This document shows, piece by piece, positions 1 through 8,407 of a stretch of DNA of 64,000 bases. Source of the stretch: Polaribacter sp. Lineage in GTDB: Bacteria; Bacteroidota; Bacteroidia; Flavobacteriales; Flavobacteriaceae. The stretch spans positions 124,001-188,000 of the forward strand of contig JAQWOR010000077.1 in NCBI GenBank assembly GCA_029245785.1, given 5' to 3'. Within the stretch, counting starts at the first letter, position 1. The number at the start of each line of letters is the position of its first letter. The notes under the pieces are model-generated. The model was not told the origin of the DNA and ran no database searches. It saw nothing but the letters and a program-made list of their open reading frames with translations. The position numbers and the translations under genes were made by a program.

Positions 1-830
1 TAAAAAACCAAAACATTCAATTTTCTTATGCATTTACTGAATATTCTAAACACGAAACTGTGTTGGTTGTAAACGCTATTAAAAATGGGTTTACTAAAAT
101 AATTTCTGTTGGTGGAGATGGTACATTACATCATATTGTGAATGGAATAATGTCGCAAAATATAGTGGAGTCAAGTACTATAAAAATTGCTGTACTACCA
201 ATTGGTACTGGAAATGATTGGGTAAAAACCTATAATATTCCGACAAATATAGATAATTCTATTACTATTATTAAAAAAAACAATACTATTTTACAAGATA
301 TTAATAAAATTGAATTAGATTCTGGTGAAGTTTTTTATTCTAATAACCTTGCTGGTATAGGCTATGATGGTTATGTAACTTATAAATTAAAAAAGTTAAA
401 AAAATTAGGTTCAATTGCTTATTTATTAAGTGGTTTTTCAGGTTTGTTTTTTTATAAAAAAACAAAATTTAAAATTAAAATAAACAACCAAAAAATAGAA
501 AATACCTGTTTAATGGTATTGGTAGGTATTTGTAAATATTCTGCTGGAGGTATGAGATTAACAGATTATAGTTCTACATTAAACGGTTTATTTGATATTA
601 CTATTGTTAAAAATTTATCGTTGATAGACTTAATAAAAAATTTACCCAAACTCTACAACGGAAAAATTATACACCATAAAAAAGTTACCACTTATAAAAG
701 TAAATCAATTTATATTACACCTATTTCTTCTTATAATAAACCATTTATTCAAGCAGATGGAGAACTGATAGGAAAAGGATCTTTAAAAGCTATAATTATT
801 CCAAAAGCTATCCAGTTTGTAATTCCTTAA
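1..830 (+). CDS. Diacylglycerol kinase family lipid kinase (5' truncated)
   Basis: The reading frame is open to the first base of the window, so the gene starts upstream and the GTG at 60 is not the true start. The product carries the nucleotide-binding GGDGT motif of the diacylglycerol/sphingosine kinase catalytic fold, followed by the conserved LPIGTGNDW segment and a C-terminal beta-sandwich ending in DGELIGKGS. The family phosphorylates lipid alcohols at the cytoplasmic membrane. About 276 codons are visible; members are usually around 290-300 residues, so only a short N-terminus is missing. An imperfect inverted repeat (815-823 with 831-839) overlaps the stop codon but lacks a T tract, so it is at best a weak terminator. 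The exact lipid substrate cannot be told. Confidence 0.88.
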   Translation, partial: KNQNIQFSYAFTEYSKHETVLVVNAIKNGFTKIISVGGDGTLHHIVNGIMSQNIVESSTIKIAVLPIGTGNDWVKTYNIPTNIDNSITIIKKNNTILQDINKIELDSGEVFYSNNLAGIGYDGYVTYKLKKLKKLGSIAYLLSGFSGLFFYKKTKFKIKINNQKIENTCLMVLVGICKYSAGGMRLTDYSSTLNGLFDITIVKNLSLIDLIKNLPKLYNGKIIHHKKVTTYKSKSIYITPISSYNKPFIQADGELIGKGSLKAIIIPKAIQFVIP

Positions 831-908
831 ATTACAAACGTTAAGAAAATCTTAAAAAAATGTAACAAACTTTAAAAAACGTCGTCTTTATATTAGTAAT
901 AAAGAAGA

Positions 909-1058
909 ATGAAACATTTTAAAAAAATAATTATTTTTTTTATTTTTATTTTTATAACAGGTATTTATATATCTGTTATAAAAATAAATACGGTGTTTCA
1001 AAAAAAGCAATCTATTGAAACTGTAAAAGTAGTAGATACTTTAAAAACGACTGTTTAG
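909..1058 (+). CDS. Possible small single-pass membrane protein (49 aa)
   Basis: A short ATG-to-TAG frame encodes 49 residues: a basic N-terminus (MKHFKK), a strongly hydrophobic Ile/Phe segment at about residues 7-25 that would span the membrane once, and a polar Lys/Thr tail. It sits 78 nt after the lipid kinase on the same strand. I do not recognise a family. The surrounding DNA is extremely A+T-rich, which by itself produces Phe/Ile/Lys-rich frames, so this could be spurious. Conservation in related genomes would decide. Confidence 0.35.
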   Translation: MKHFKKIIIFFIFIFITGIYISVIKINTVFQKKQSIETVKVVDTLKTTV

Positions 1059-1592
1059 TTTTTTTTTTACACTTATCAACATTTTATATTATTATTATAA
1101 AAGATATTTTAAAATTTAAAAAAAAATGATGGTTATAATAGTATGTGAATAGCTACTATAAAAAGGATATCATTTATTTTTATATATCATTTATAAAATA
1201 TAATTAACAATTTATTTTATTTTAAAATCTTAAAAATCAGTACTTTTTTAACCTTATTAACAGATAGTATAAATACTATTTCACAAATATTTATTTATTT
1301 TATTTTTATTTTTAATGTTGATAAAACTTCTTATTTATGTTGATAAGTAGTAATTAAATAATAATAATAAAACTTGCATAAATAAAACAACTTCTAGTAT
1401 TGTAATTATTATTATTTCTACCAAAAAAACTTTTAAAAAAAGACAAATACTTTTAAACAATTTTAAAAAGTAAGTAAATCATTAAAAATAAGTTATTTAT
1501 AAATAATATTTAAAAATTGACTATTAAAACCTGTTGATAACCATCAATATGTTTATTTTTGTAAGACATAAATCAATTAAAAACAACATCTT
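1059..1592. other. A+T-rich intergenic region with four TTATCAACA 9-mers (origin-like or regulatory)
   Basis: This 534-bp gene-free stretch is about 85% A+T in the lines I counted. It holds four exact copies of TTATCAACA: at 1073-1081 on the plus strand, and at 1316-1324, 1338-1346 and 1532-1540 as the complement TGTTGATAA. A near copy, TTATTAACA, is at 1254-1262. The 9-mer differs at one position from the canonical DnaA box TTATNCACA. Clustered DnaA-like boxes in an A+T-rich spacer are the usual layout of a bacterial oriC, but no canonical box is present and dnaA is not in the window. The last copy overlaps the -35-region element of the rpiB promoter, so a transcriptional role is an alternative. 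Confidence 0.4.
1534..1561 (+). promoter_or_regulatory. Bacteroidota-type promoter for rpiB
   Basis: TTG at 1534-1536, a 17-nt spacer and TATTTTTG at 1554-1561 match the flavobacterial TTG / TAnnTTTG promoter. The rpiB start codon is 31 nt downstream. The upstream element lies inside one of the TGTTGATAA repeats. Confidence 0.55.
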
Positions 1593-2021
1593 ATGATAAT
1601 TGCAATAGGAAATGATCATGCAGGAACGGAGTATAAATTTGAAATTCTAAAAAAATTAGAATCAAAAGGTTACCAGGTTTTAAATTTTGGGACAGATACT
1701 AATGATAGTATGGATTACCCTGATGCAATTCATCCAACAGCGAAAGCTGTAGAATCAGGGAAGGCAACGTTTGGTATTATTTTATGTGGAAGTGGAAATG
1801 GCGCTCAAATGACCGCTAATTCTCATAAAGGGATTAGAGCTGCTTTATGTTGGAATAATGAATTGGTTGCATTAACTCGCCAACACAATAATGCAAATAT
1901 TTTAACCATTCCTGCTCGTTTTGTTTCTTTACAACAAGCTTTAGGGTTTGTAGATATTTTTCTTACTACAAACTTTGAAGGAGGTCGTCATGCAACAAGA
2001 GTAGATAAAATTTCTTGCTAA
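1593..2021 (+). CDS. rpiB: Ribose-5-phosphate isomerase B
   Basis: A 142-residue enzyme of the RpiB/LacAB family that interconverts ribose 5-phosphate and ribulose 5-phosphate in the non-oxidative pentose phosphate pathway, in the cytosol. Visible signatures are the N-terminal substrate motif GNDHAG (residues 6-11), the CGSGNG loop with the presumed catalytic Cys65, and the R-HNNAN region. Length is normal for the family. The next gene starts at the last base of the stop codon (TAATG), so the two are co-transcribed and translationally coupled. A matching promoter lies just upstream. Confidence 0.95.
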   Translation: MIIAIGNDHAGTEYKFEILKKLESKGYQVLNFGTDTNDSMDYPDAIHPTAKAVESGKATFGIILCGSGNGAQMTANSHKGIRAALCWNNELVALTRQHNNANILTIPARFVSLQQALGFVDIFLTTNFEGGRHATRVDKISC

Positions 2022-2461
2022 TGGAATTTTTTGTAAAAACATTTACTCAATTAACAACTACTGAGTTGTATGAAATTTTACAATTACGTTCAGAAGTTTT
2101 TGTAGTAGAACAAGATTGTGTGTATCAAGATGTAGATGGAAAAGATCAAAAAGCGCTGCATGTTTTTGGGTTTAAAAACAGTAAAATTGTTGCGTATACA
2201 CGAATTTTTAAACCAGGAGATTATTTTAAAAAAGCGAGTATTGGTAGGGTAGTGGTGGCAAAGAAAGAACGCGCAGATGGATATGGACATGAGTTGATAA
2301 AAGCATCTATACAAGCGGTTCAAGAAAAATTTACCACTTTAGAAATTATCATTTCTGCACAAACATATTTAAAAAAATTCTACGAAACACACGGGTTTAT
2401 TAAAGTAGGAGAGGAGTATTTAGAGGATGGAATTCCACATATTGAGATGAAAAAAAGTTAA
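2021..2461 (+). CDS. ElaA-type GNAT N-acetyltransferase
   Basis: The 146-residue product matches the ElaA subfamily of GCN5-related acetyltransferases: an N-terminal ELYEILQLRSEVFVVEQ block with the following YQDVDGKD segment, then the acetyl-CoA-binding IGRVVVAKKERADGYG region. The acceptor substrate is unknown. I chose the ATG that overlaps the rpiB stop codon by 1 nt, rather than the in-frame TTG six bases upstream, because ElaA proteins begin near this point and the overlap fits a coupled operon. Confidence 0.88.
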   Translation: MEFFVKTFTQLTTTELYEILQLRSEVFVVEQDCVYQDVDGKDQKALHVFGFKNSKIVAYTRIFKPGDYFKKASIGRVVVAKKERADGYGHELIKASIQAVQEKFTTLEIIISAQTYLKKFYETHGFIKVGEEYLEDGIPHIEMKKS

Positions 2462-2467
2462 GTAACG

Positions 2468-2572
2468 CTATTTTTTAATTATTTTATAAATTAAAAAAGC
2501 AATACCAACAATAAAATGTAAAAGAATTATTGCGGCTATTATATAAATAAAGGTGTTTGAATTTTGTTCCAT
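2468..2572 (-). CDS. Small single-pass membrane protein (34 aa)
   Basis: A 34-residue minus-strand frame begins MEQNSNTF, continues as one uninterrupted hydrophobic helix (about residues 9-28, Ile/Ala/Leu/Val with a central His and Gly) and ends in a basic tail, YKIIKK. This is a textbook small transmembrane protein: polar N-terminus, one helix, positive C-terminus, which predicts an N-out/C-in orientation. It lies between convergent elaA and the rluE-like gene, 48 nt upstream of neither in an obvious operon. I do not recognise a named family. Confidence 0.6.
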   Translation of the reverse strand: MEQNSNTFIYIIAAIILLHFIVGIAFLIYKIIKK

Positions 2573-2619
2573 TATACCTCAAAATTATATAAATAATTAT
2601 TATTTAAAAGTGATAAATG

Positions 2620-3189
2620 TTACATTAAATTAGCAACTTCTTTTACCTTTCCTAAAGTTAAATTTTCTAATAAAATAGCACCTATTCTTACTCTAATTAA
2701 TCGTAATGTTGGATAATTTACAACTGCAGTCATTTTTCGAACCTGTCTAAATTTCCCTTCATTAATTGTTATAGAAATCCAACTAGTTGGGCCATGACGT
2801 TCATCTCTAATTTTTTGAGTTCTATTAGGAAAATTAGGAGCAGAAATTAACATTGCTTTACAAGGTTTTGTCATGTATTTTTCACCTTCAATACTAATTT
2901 CCACCCCTTTTTTAAGTATTTCAATTTCAGAGTTAGAGATAATACCATCTACCTGAACATAGTATTCTTTTTCTATTTTTTTACTTCTAATATGTTCGCT
3001 TACTTTTCCGTCTGTTGTTAATAATAACAAACCTTCTGAGTTTACATCTAATCGGCCAATAGCCATGGTTCCTTCAGGAAAATCATATAATTCTCCCAAC
3101 ATTTTTTTCTTTCTCTTTGTTTGATTATTTATAAATTGAGATAAATAACCATACGGTTTATGAAGTATAAAATGTTGGTGAGTTGCCAT
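2620..3189 (-). CDS. 23S rRNA pseudouridine synthase, RluE/RsuA family
   Basis: A 189-residue pseudouridine synthase without an S4 domain. The catalytic motif GRLDVNSEGLLLLT is at residues 45-58, with the catalytic Asp48. The N-terminal HKPYG motif and the C-terminal FRQVRKM motif are also present. Length and the missing S4 domain fit RluE, which converts U2457 of 23S rRNA in E. coli, better than RsuA or RluB. It begins 3 nt downstream of the TonB-dependent receptor stop codon, so it may be the distal gene of that transcription unit. Confidence 0.88.
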   Translation of the reverse strand: MATHQHFILHKPYGYLSQFINNQTKRKKKMLGELYDFPEGTMAIGRLDVNSEGLLLLTTDGKVSEHIRSKKIEKEYYVQVDGIISNSEIEILKKGVEISIEGEKYMTKPCKAMLISAPNFPNRTQKIRDERHGPTSWISITINEGKFRQVRKMTAVVNYPTLRLIRVRIGAILLENLTLGKVKEVANLM

Positions 3190-3192
3190 GTA

Positions 3193-5211
3193 TTATTTTA
3201 AAATATATGACAAATTAACGAAAATATTTCGTCCCATTCTAGGTATATTTTTCCAATCAGAATATGTAGAATAGTAGTTGTTAAATATATTTTCTACTCC
3301 AGTTTTAACAGTTAATACATCGTTATTTATATAAAACGTATATCCTGTATTAAAATTAAAAATAGTGTATTTTTTAGTTTTATCTTCTCCGTACGATTTC
3401 GAATAATTTACCTGTGTTCCAGCCCCTACAATTTCTATTTTAGAAGTGAAAACATTTTTTTTATAAAGAAGATTTACTTTGTAAGAAAAAGGTGCAATTA
3501 AAGGCAAATATTCTCCGTGTATTTCTTTGCCGTAATTATATCCAATAGAAGCATTAGTAGTAAAATGAGTATTGATTTTATACGAAGTATTTAAAGCAGA
3601 GTTAAATTGCAACACATTATCTAAAGAACGATATACTTTTACTCCATCAGCACCAATAACCATCGGAGAATAATGCGTGTTTATTTCTCCAATTATATAG
3701 TCAGAAAGGTAAAAAAAAGAGTTTTCAAAAGAGATATTAAAGGCCTTCTTTTTAAAAGAGACTTTAGTGTTAAATTCAAACGACTTTTCATTTTTTAGAT
3801 ACGGGTTTCCGATATAATCAAAATTATCAAAACTATTGTATAAAAAATTACCATACCCTTCACTTACAGAGGGCGCTCTTTCTCCGTAACCTAAAGAAAC
3901 GGTATAAGTAAACGATTTCTTTTTATGTGTTATTTGCGTAGAAACACTAGGTAAAAACCGATTTTTAGAAGCGGTTAAGTGAGGATAAAAAATTTGTAAA
4001 CTTCCCAACCCAAAATCACTAGCAATTCTATTGTGTTGAAATCCAAATCTAGCGCTTAGCTGTGCAGATGTGGTTGCATTTATTTTTATTTTATCTTCTA
4101 AATACAACCCAGAATAAATTGTTATAACATCTGGCCAAGTAAGCATAAACATTAACCTTTCTGAGGTGTTTTTAGGATACATGGTCATTTCTGCTAATGA
4201 CGTATTGTAATACCCATTAAAATTCATCAACAAGGCGTGTTGGTTTTTTTTTGCTTTACTTTTAATATAAAAACCATAAGTATTGCTCCACCCTGGCATA
4301 TCCATATGAATAGGAACATTTGGCCTTTTTGTATCGTCCATTACGTGAGTAATGGAATTGGCATAAATTTTTGTTTCTAAAGTATTAATAAAAGTTTCTG
4401 CATTTGAATATTCATAATTAACAGAACCAATAAGAGCTTTTGCTAAAGAAACATCCATTGGTAATGCAGGGTAGCCAACATTTGTAGCTTCATCATAAAT
4501 AAGCGTAGCTTCAATTTTTTCTTTTGATGAAATTTTATAACCAGAAATTGCAGAAAAATTGTACTTATTATATTGAGAAAAAAGCACTTCCTGATTGTTT
4601 CCATCAAAATAATTATCTGCAGATCTCTTAATAAAATCTGTATTTAAAAAGAATTTTTGATTGCTATAGTTTGTTTCTATACCAATAATTTTAGTATTAG
4701 AATTATTCTCATAACCTAAATCGAATCCTGTAATTAGTTTGCTATCATATTTGGTAAAACCACTTTTATCTAATTTTAAATCGATAGCACCGCCAATAGT
4801 TTGTCCGTTTTCACTACCATGCTGTCCAGAAGAAATAACCACATTTTCTAAGTTAGAAATGGCAACATAAGAAGTAACCGGGTCCATTTTATCTGTACAA
4901 GCTCCAAAAATTTGCATTCCATCAATAGTAACACTAATTCTATCTGAGAGCATATTGTTAATTGCTGGTTCCCAAGCATAATTACCTCTTTTTATCATGT
5001 TAATTTTAGAAGACTCTTCTAAAAACTGACCCAAAGAAGACAGTGGTTTTGTGTGTTTTTTATTATCAACTCCTTTTCTCTTTTTTCCAATGATAATGAT
5101 TTCTTTTAATATTTGATTCCCTTCTAAAATAGCTGTTTCGTATATTTTTTGTTGAGGGCGAACGGTTTGAAAAACCATTAATAAACCAATTAGAAATATA
5201 ATATTTTTCAT
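3193..5211 (-). CDS. TonB-dependent outer-membrane receptor, OprC-like copper importer
   Basis: A 672-residue receptor with signal peptide, plug domain and C-terminal beta-barrel ending in an aromatic strand (NIFVNLSYILK). The plug carries FGACTDKMDPVTSY, giving a CxxxM pair at Cys105/Met109. The barrel carries THVMDD, giving HxM at His289/Met291. In Pseudomonas OprC, CxxxM and HxM form the copper site and lie about 180 residues apart; here the separation is 184. A Met/His-rich segment (HMDM) follows. I therefore infer copper import. The start was moved to the internal ATG (MKNIIFLIG) because the signal peptide begins there; the longer frame adds 13 residues that do not fit. It is the distal gene after a small Cys protein and a Met/His-rich lipoprotein. 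Confidence 0.88.
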   Translation of the reverse strand: MKNIIFLIGLLMVFQTVRPQQKIYETAILEGNQILKEIIIIGKKRKGVDNKKHTKPLSSLGQFLEESSKINMIKRGNYAWEPAINNMLSDRISVTIDGMQIFGACTDKMDPVTSYVAISNLENVVISSGQHGSENGQTIGGAIDLKLDKSGFTKYDSKLITGFDLGYENNSNTKIIGIETNYSNQKFFLNTDFIKRSADNYFDGNNQEVLFSQYNKYNFSAISGYKISSKEKIEATLIYDEATNVGYPALPMDVSLAKALIGSVNYEYSNAETFINTLETKIYANSITHVMDDTKRPNVPIHMDMPGWSNTYGFYIKSKAKKNQHALLMNFNGYYNTSLAEMTMYPKNTSERLMFMLTWPDVITIYSGLYLEDKIKINATTSAQLSARFGFQHNRIASDFGLGSLQIFYPHLTASKNRFLPSVSTQITHKKKSFTYTVSLGYGERAPSVSEGYGNFLYNSFDNFDYIGNPYLKNEKSFEFNTKVSFKKKAFNISFENSFFYLSDYIIGEINTHYSPMVIGADGVKVYRSLDNVLQFNSALNTSYKINTHFTTNASIGYNYGKEIHGEYLPLIAPFSYKVNLLYKKNVFTSKIEIVGAGTQVNYSKSYGEDKTKKYTIFNFNTGYTFYINNDVLTVKTGVENIFNNYYSTYSDWKNIPRMGRNIFVNLSYILK

Positions 5212-5235
5212 GATTAAGTGTTTTAAGAAAAACGT

Positions 5236-5265
5236 AAAACCCCGAAGCAATGTGCCCGGGGCTTT
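5236..5265 (-). terminator. Intra-operon stem-loop with T tract (probable attenuator/terminator)
   Basis: Reading the minus strand, CCCCG pairs with CGGGG around a 12-nt loop, flanked by AAA and TTTT. It lies in the gap between the lipoprotein stop codon and the receptor start codon. The G+C stem stands out in this A+T-rich genome. It probably lets only part of the transcription continue into the receptor gene. Confidence 0.6.
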
Positions 5266-5274
5266 AATTTGTGT

Positions 5275-6117
5275 TTAAAATTCAATTTCTAAAAATAAGC
5301 TACTAGCTTCATTACTTTCAGTAACCTCTTCACCCTTAACTAATTGATTAAGGTTGTTATACAACATTAAATTTAATTTCCAATAACCAGTCATTGTTAA
5401 AGACAGTTCTCCTTCATATATTTTAGAAGCAGTATTAAAAGTTAAATCAGTGTTGTTTGGAGAGCTGTGATTTCCCATACTTGGCATTCTAGGATCGTGT
5501 TTAATCATAAAATTTTCTACCACAGGAAAAGACATCATAGACTCCATTTTATATAGCCCTATTTTAAAATCATTTAATCCAACAGTTGGTTCTTTAGGAT
5601 CAATCAACGCTAAGACATATTTTATATCGTTAGCACCCGTAAAAACAGTTACATTTTTCTTTACAGCAGCGGGTACACTAATAAACTCTTTTACGGTATA
5701 GTTTACATTATCAATAGTGTAGTCTATTGTTAGGTCCCATTTTTCTAAAGCATTTTCTGCCATTTGAAAGACGATATATCCATTATACAGCGTTTCTTTA
5801 CCCTCTGTTTTTGTAATTGTAGACCTAGGGCTTGAATGCACCTTGTTTGTCATATGCATAACAGGTTTCCAGGTTAAAGAGGCATTTTTTATATAAGTGC
5901 TTGTTGATTTTTCTTCAATTCTTATATAAAGGTCATTATAGCCTTGTTCTAATGTTTTTTTTGTAGAAAAAACATCAACAGTATGCTCTGCATTAGAAAA
6001 GGTTTTTATAAAATTTAATTCTGTTGTTTCATCTAAGATTAACACATCATCATTGTTTGTACAAGAAGAGATGAATACTGCTATTAATAGAGGGAGTATG
6101 TATTTTAAAGTTTTCAT
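5275..6117 (-). CDS. Met/His-rich lipoprotein, YtkA/FixH-like, metal associated
   Basis: A 280-residue lipoprotein: the signal peptide ends in the lipobox FISSC (Cys19). Two similar halves each contain a Met/His cluster, VMHMTNKVHSS in the first and RMPSMGNHSS in the second, followed by beta-rich segments such as YWKLNLMLYN. This pattern resembles YtkA/FixH-like periplasmic domains linked to copper handling, duplicated here. It sits directly upstream of the OprC-like receptor and downstream of a small Cys-containing membrane protein, so I infer that it captures or delivers copper at the cell surface. Family assignment is by motif only. Confidence 0.7.
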   Translation of the reverse strand: MKTLKYILPLLIAVFISSCTNNDDVLILDETTELNFIKTFSNAEHTVDVFSTKKTLEQGYNDLYIRIEEKSTSTYIKNASLTWKPVMHMTNKVHSSPRSTITKTEGKETLYNGYIVFQMAENALEKWDLTIDYTIDNVNYTVKEFISVPAAVKKNVTVFTGANDIKYVLALIDPKEPTVGLNDFKIGLYKMESMMSFPVVENFMIKHDPRMPSMGNHSSPNNTDLTFNTASKIYEGELSLTMTGYWKLNLMLYNNLNQLVKGEEVTESNEASSLFLEIEF

Positions 6118-6226
6118 TTTATTAAATATTAAGTATTGCGCGAAACATTGGTGTAAAATTTAACCAATACAACGCATAAACAATTAGTAATAAACAGTAG
6201 GCTTATTACTTAAGTAACCGATATAA

Positions 6227-6625
6227 TTAACTGAAAAATTTAGGAGGAGGAGTTTCTTTATCAAAACATAAAGATTGTTTTAAAGCAAAATAATAAATGG
6301 TTTTTTCTGACTTTAAATCAGAAGCATATTTAAAATTAATCTTTGATGTTTTAGAAAAGTAAAAAAGTAAGCTACCCCTAAACTCTTTGTCGTTTTGCGA
6401 CGGAGCAGTTGCGTTATTTTCAGAAACTTCACCGTCAAGATTCTTCATTAAATAACACTTCCCATTACAACCTTGTTGGTCGTCTTTTTGAACACACAAT
6501 TCCTTTATAATATAATCTTGATAAGCAATAAAATAGATAGAAACATACACCTGGTAAAAACTGGAGCACATTATTATTAAGGCTAAAAAGGAGCTTAAAA
6601 AACGATATTGTATTTTTGGGTTCAC
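6227..6625 (-). CDS. Small membrane protein with CNGKC motif, first gene of copper operon
   Basis: A 132-residue protein with an N-terminal hydrophobic helix (about residues 8-34), then three cysteines, Cys44, Cys53 and Cys57, in a C-x8-C-x3-C arrangement within ELC...GCNGKCYLMK, then a polar region and a Pro-rich C-terminus (TPPPKF). I know of similar small Bacteroidota proteins near metal-uptake receptors but no established function. The cysteines would suit binding of a soft metal such as copper. The start is GTG, lying only about 5 nt past a -7 promoter element, so the mRNA may be leaderless. Confidence 0.7.
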   Translation of the reverse strand: MNPKIQYRFLSSFLALIIMCSSFYQVYVSIYFIAYQDYIIKELCVQKDDQQGCNGKCYLMKNLDGEVSENNATAPSQNDKEFRGSLLFYFSKTSKINFKYASDLKSEKTIYYFALKQSLCFDKETPPPKFFS

Positions 6626-6629
6626 GCCA

Positions 6630-6637
6630 CAAAGTTA
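6630..6637 (-). promoter_or_regulatory. -7 element (TAACTTTG) of the copper operon
   Basis: TAACTTTG on the minus strand matches TAnnTTTG. The GTG start codon begins 5 nt after its last base, which predicts a transcript with almost no 5' untranslated region. No clear TTG element is seen upstream. Confidence 0.5.
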
Positions 6638-6790
6638 CCACCAGTATATGAAAGTAAAACTGATAATAGTCACTTTTATAAAAAAAACAATCTTTTTAAA
6701 TGTAAATATTAGATATAAAAAATGTAGCAAATCTTCTTTACTTTTTTGTACCTTGTCCCAACATTTTACACTTAAAAAATAACAGAATAT

Positions 6791-7798
6791 ATGTCAGCAG
6801 ATAAAGAGCAACAAGCAAAATTAAAGGCACTACAACTTACTTTAGATAAATTAGATAAAGCCTACGGAAAAGGAACTGTTATGAAAATGGGTGACGTAGC
6901 GATAGATGACATAGACGCTATTTCTACAGGGTCTTTGGGTCTGGATTTAGCCTTGGGCGTTGGAGGATATCCTCGCGGAAGAGTGATTGAAATTTATGGA
7001 CCAGAATCTTCAGGAAAAACAACACTAACAATACACGCCATTGCCGAAGCTCAAAAAGCCGGAGGAATCGCAGCATTTATTGATGCAGAACACGCTTTTG
7101 ATCGGTTTTATGCAGAAAATTTAGGTGTTGATATTGACAACCTAATCATTTCTCAACCCGATTATGGAGAACAGGCGCTAGAAATTGCAGACAACTTAAT
7201 TAGCTCTGGAGCTGTAGATATTGTGGTGGTAGACTCTGTTGCTGCATTAACCCCGAAATCTGAAATAGAAGGAGAAATGGGTGACTCTAAAATGGGGCTT
7301 CACGCACGGTTGATGTCACAAGCATTGCGTAAATTAACAAGCACCATTAGCAAGACAAAATGTACAGTAATTTTTATCAATCAATTACGTGAAAAAATTG
7401 GCGTGATGTTTGGAAACCCAGAAGTAACAACAGGAGGAAATGCGTTAAAATTTTACGCCTCTGTTCGTATTGATATTCGTAGAAGAACACAAATTAAAGA
7501 CGGAGATCGTGTCATTGGAAATATGACCAAAGTAAAAGTGGTGAAAAACAAAGTTGCCCCACCTTTTCAAACTGCCGAATTTGATATTATGTATGGACAA
7601 GGAATCTCTAAAGTTGGAGAGGTTTTAGACATTGGTGTAGACTACGGAATTATCAAGAAAAGCGGTTCTTGGTTTAGCTATGGAGACACCAAACTAGGTC
7701 AAGGAAGAGACGCTGTAAAAACATTGATAAAAGACAACCCAGAGTTGATGGAAGAGCTTGAAGTAAAAATTAAAGATGCGATTGATAACCAAGAGTAA
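6791..7798 (+). CDS. recA: Recombinase A
   Basis: A 335-residue RecA, the ATP-dependent strand-exchange protein for homologous recombination and the SOS co-protease. Walker A (GPESSGKT, residues 70-77), the Walker B region ([12 protein letters not shown]), the QALRKLT helix and loop 2 ([19 protein letters not shown]) are all present. Length is typical for Bacteroidota. It is divergent from the copper operon and followed by a strong intrinsic terminator, so it is a single-gene unit. I saw no clear -7 element or LexA-like palindrome upstream. Confidence 0.98.
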   Translation: MSADKEQQAKLKALQLTLDKLDKAYGKGTVMKMGDVAIDDIDAISTGSLGLDLALGVGGYPRGRVIEIYGPESSGKTTLTIHAIAEAQKAGGIAAFIDAEHAFDRFYAENLGVDIDNLIISQPDYGEQALEIADNLISSGAVDIVVVDSVAALTPKSEIEGEMGDSKMGLHARLMSQALRKLTSTISKTKCTVIFINQLREKIGVMFGNPEVTTGGNALKFYASVRIDIRRRTQIKDGDRVIGNMTKVKVVKNKVAPPFQTAEFDIMYGQGISKVGEVLDIGVDYGIIKKSGSWFSYGDTKLGQGRDAVKTLIKDNPELMEELEVKIKDAIDNQE

Positions 7799-7823
7799 AA
7801 AAACTTAAAACAGTACTAAACAC

Positions 7824-7856
7824 AAAAGCTGTTGTAATTTTTTACAACAGCTTTTT
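7824..7856 (+). terminator. Intrinsic terminator of recA
   Basis: A perfect 14-bp stem (7824-7837 with 7842-7855, containing AGCTGTTGTAA and its complement) with a TTTT loop, running into a T tract. Confidence 0.9.
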
Positions 7857-7869
7857 ATATATGCACTAA

Positions 7870-8406
7870 ATGATACCGGTTTCAAAAGACATACAATTAA
7901 AAGCGGTTACAATTCAAGATTGTACACAGCTTTACAAGCTAATGCAAATGATTTATCCGCCAGCATATCATCATTTTTGGACAGACAAAGGAGCTTGGTA
8001 TGTAGACGGATTGTACAATAAAGAAAACATACACAACGAACTAAAAGAAACAAGTACAGGATACTACTTTGTATTGTTTAAAAAGGAGGTTGTTGGAATT
8101 CTTCGCGTTCTTTGGGACGCAATAAACGAACACTTGGCGTATAAAAAATCAGCAAAATTGCACCGTATTTATTTGCATCAAAAAGCACAAGGAAACAGCA
8201 TTGGAAAAAATTTATTAACATGGGTTGAGCACACGGCTAGAGAAAAGGGGTGTGAAACACTTTGGTTAGAAGCAATGGACACACAAGAACAAGCGTTTGA
8301 ATTTTATAAAAAAGCAGGCTATGTTCCGTTCAACCGGTTTGATTTAGACTTTCCGCTGCTGATTGACAAACACCGAGGGCTGACACAGGTATATAAAGAA
8401 TTATAA
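7870..8406 (+). CDS. GNAT family N-acetyltransferase
   Basis: A 178-residue acetyltransferase. The acetyl-CoA-binding motif A is visible as LHRIYLHQKAQGNSIGKNLL, followed by the EHTAREKGCETLWLEA helix-strand and a C-terminal YKKAGY motif. This is the full GNAT core at the usual length. The substrate is not deducible. It follows the recA terminator and converges on dut with only 1 nt between stop codons. Confidence 0.85.
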   Translation: MIPVSKDIQLKAVTIQDCTQLYKLMQMIYPPAYHHFWTDKGAWYVDGLYNKENIHNELKETSTGYYFVLFKKEVVGILRVLWDAINEHLAYKKSAKLHRIYLHQKAQGNSIGKNLLTWVEHTAREKGCETLWLEAMDTQEQAFEFYKKAGYVPFNRFDLDFPLLIDKHRGLTQVYKEL

Positions 8407-8407
8407 A

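Noticed and set aside
60-62. GTG start of the lipid kinase at 60
   Set aside because: The reading frame continues to the window edge and the family needs upstream residues; the gene is truncated by the window.
6626-6790. LexA/SOS box upstream of recA
   Set aside because: No clear palindrome matching a known LexA operator could be read; only A+T-rich sequence with near matches to a -7 element.
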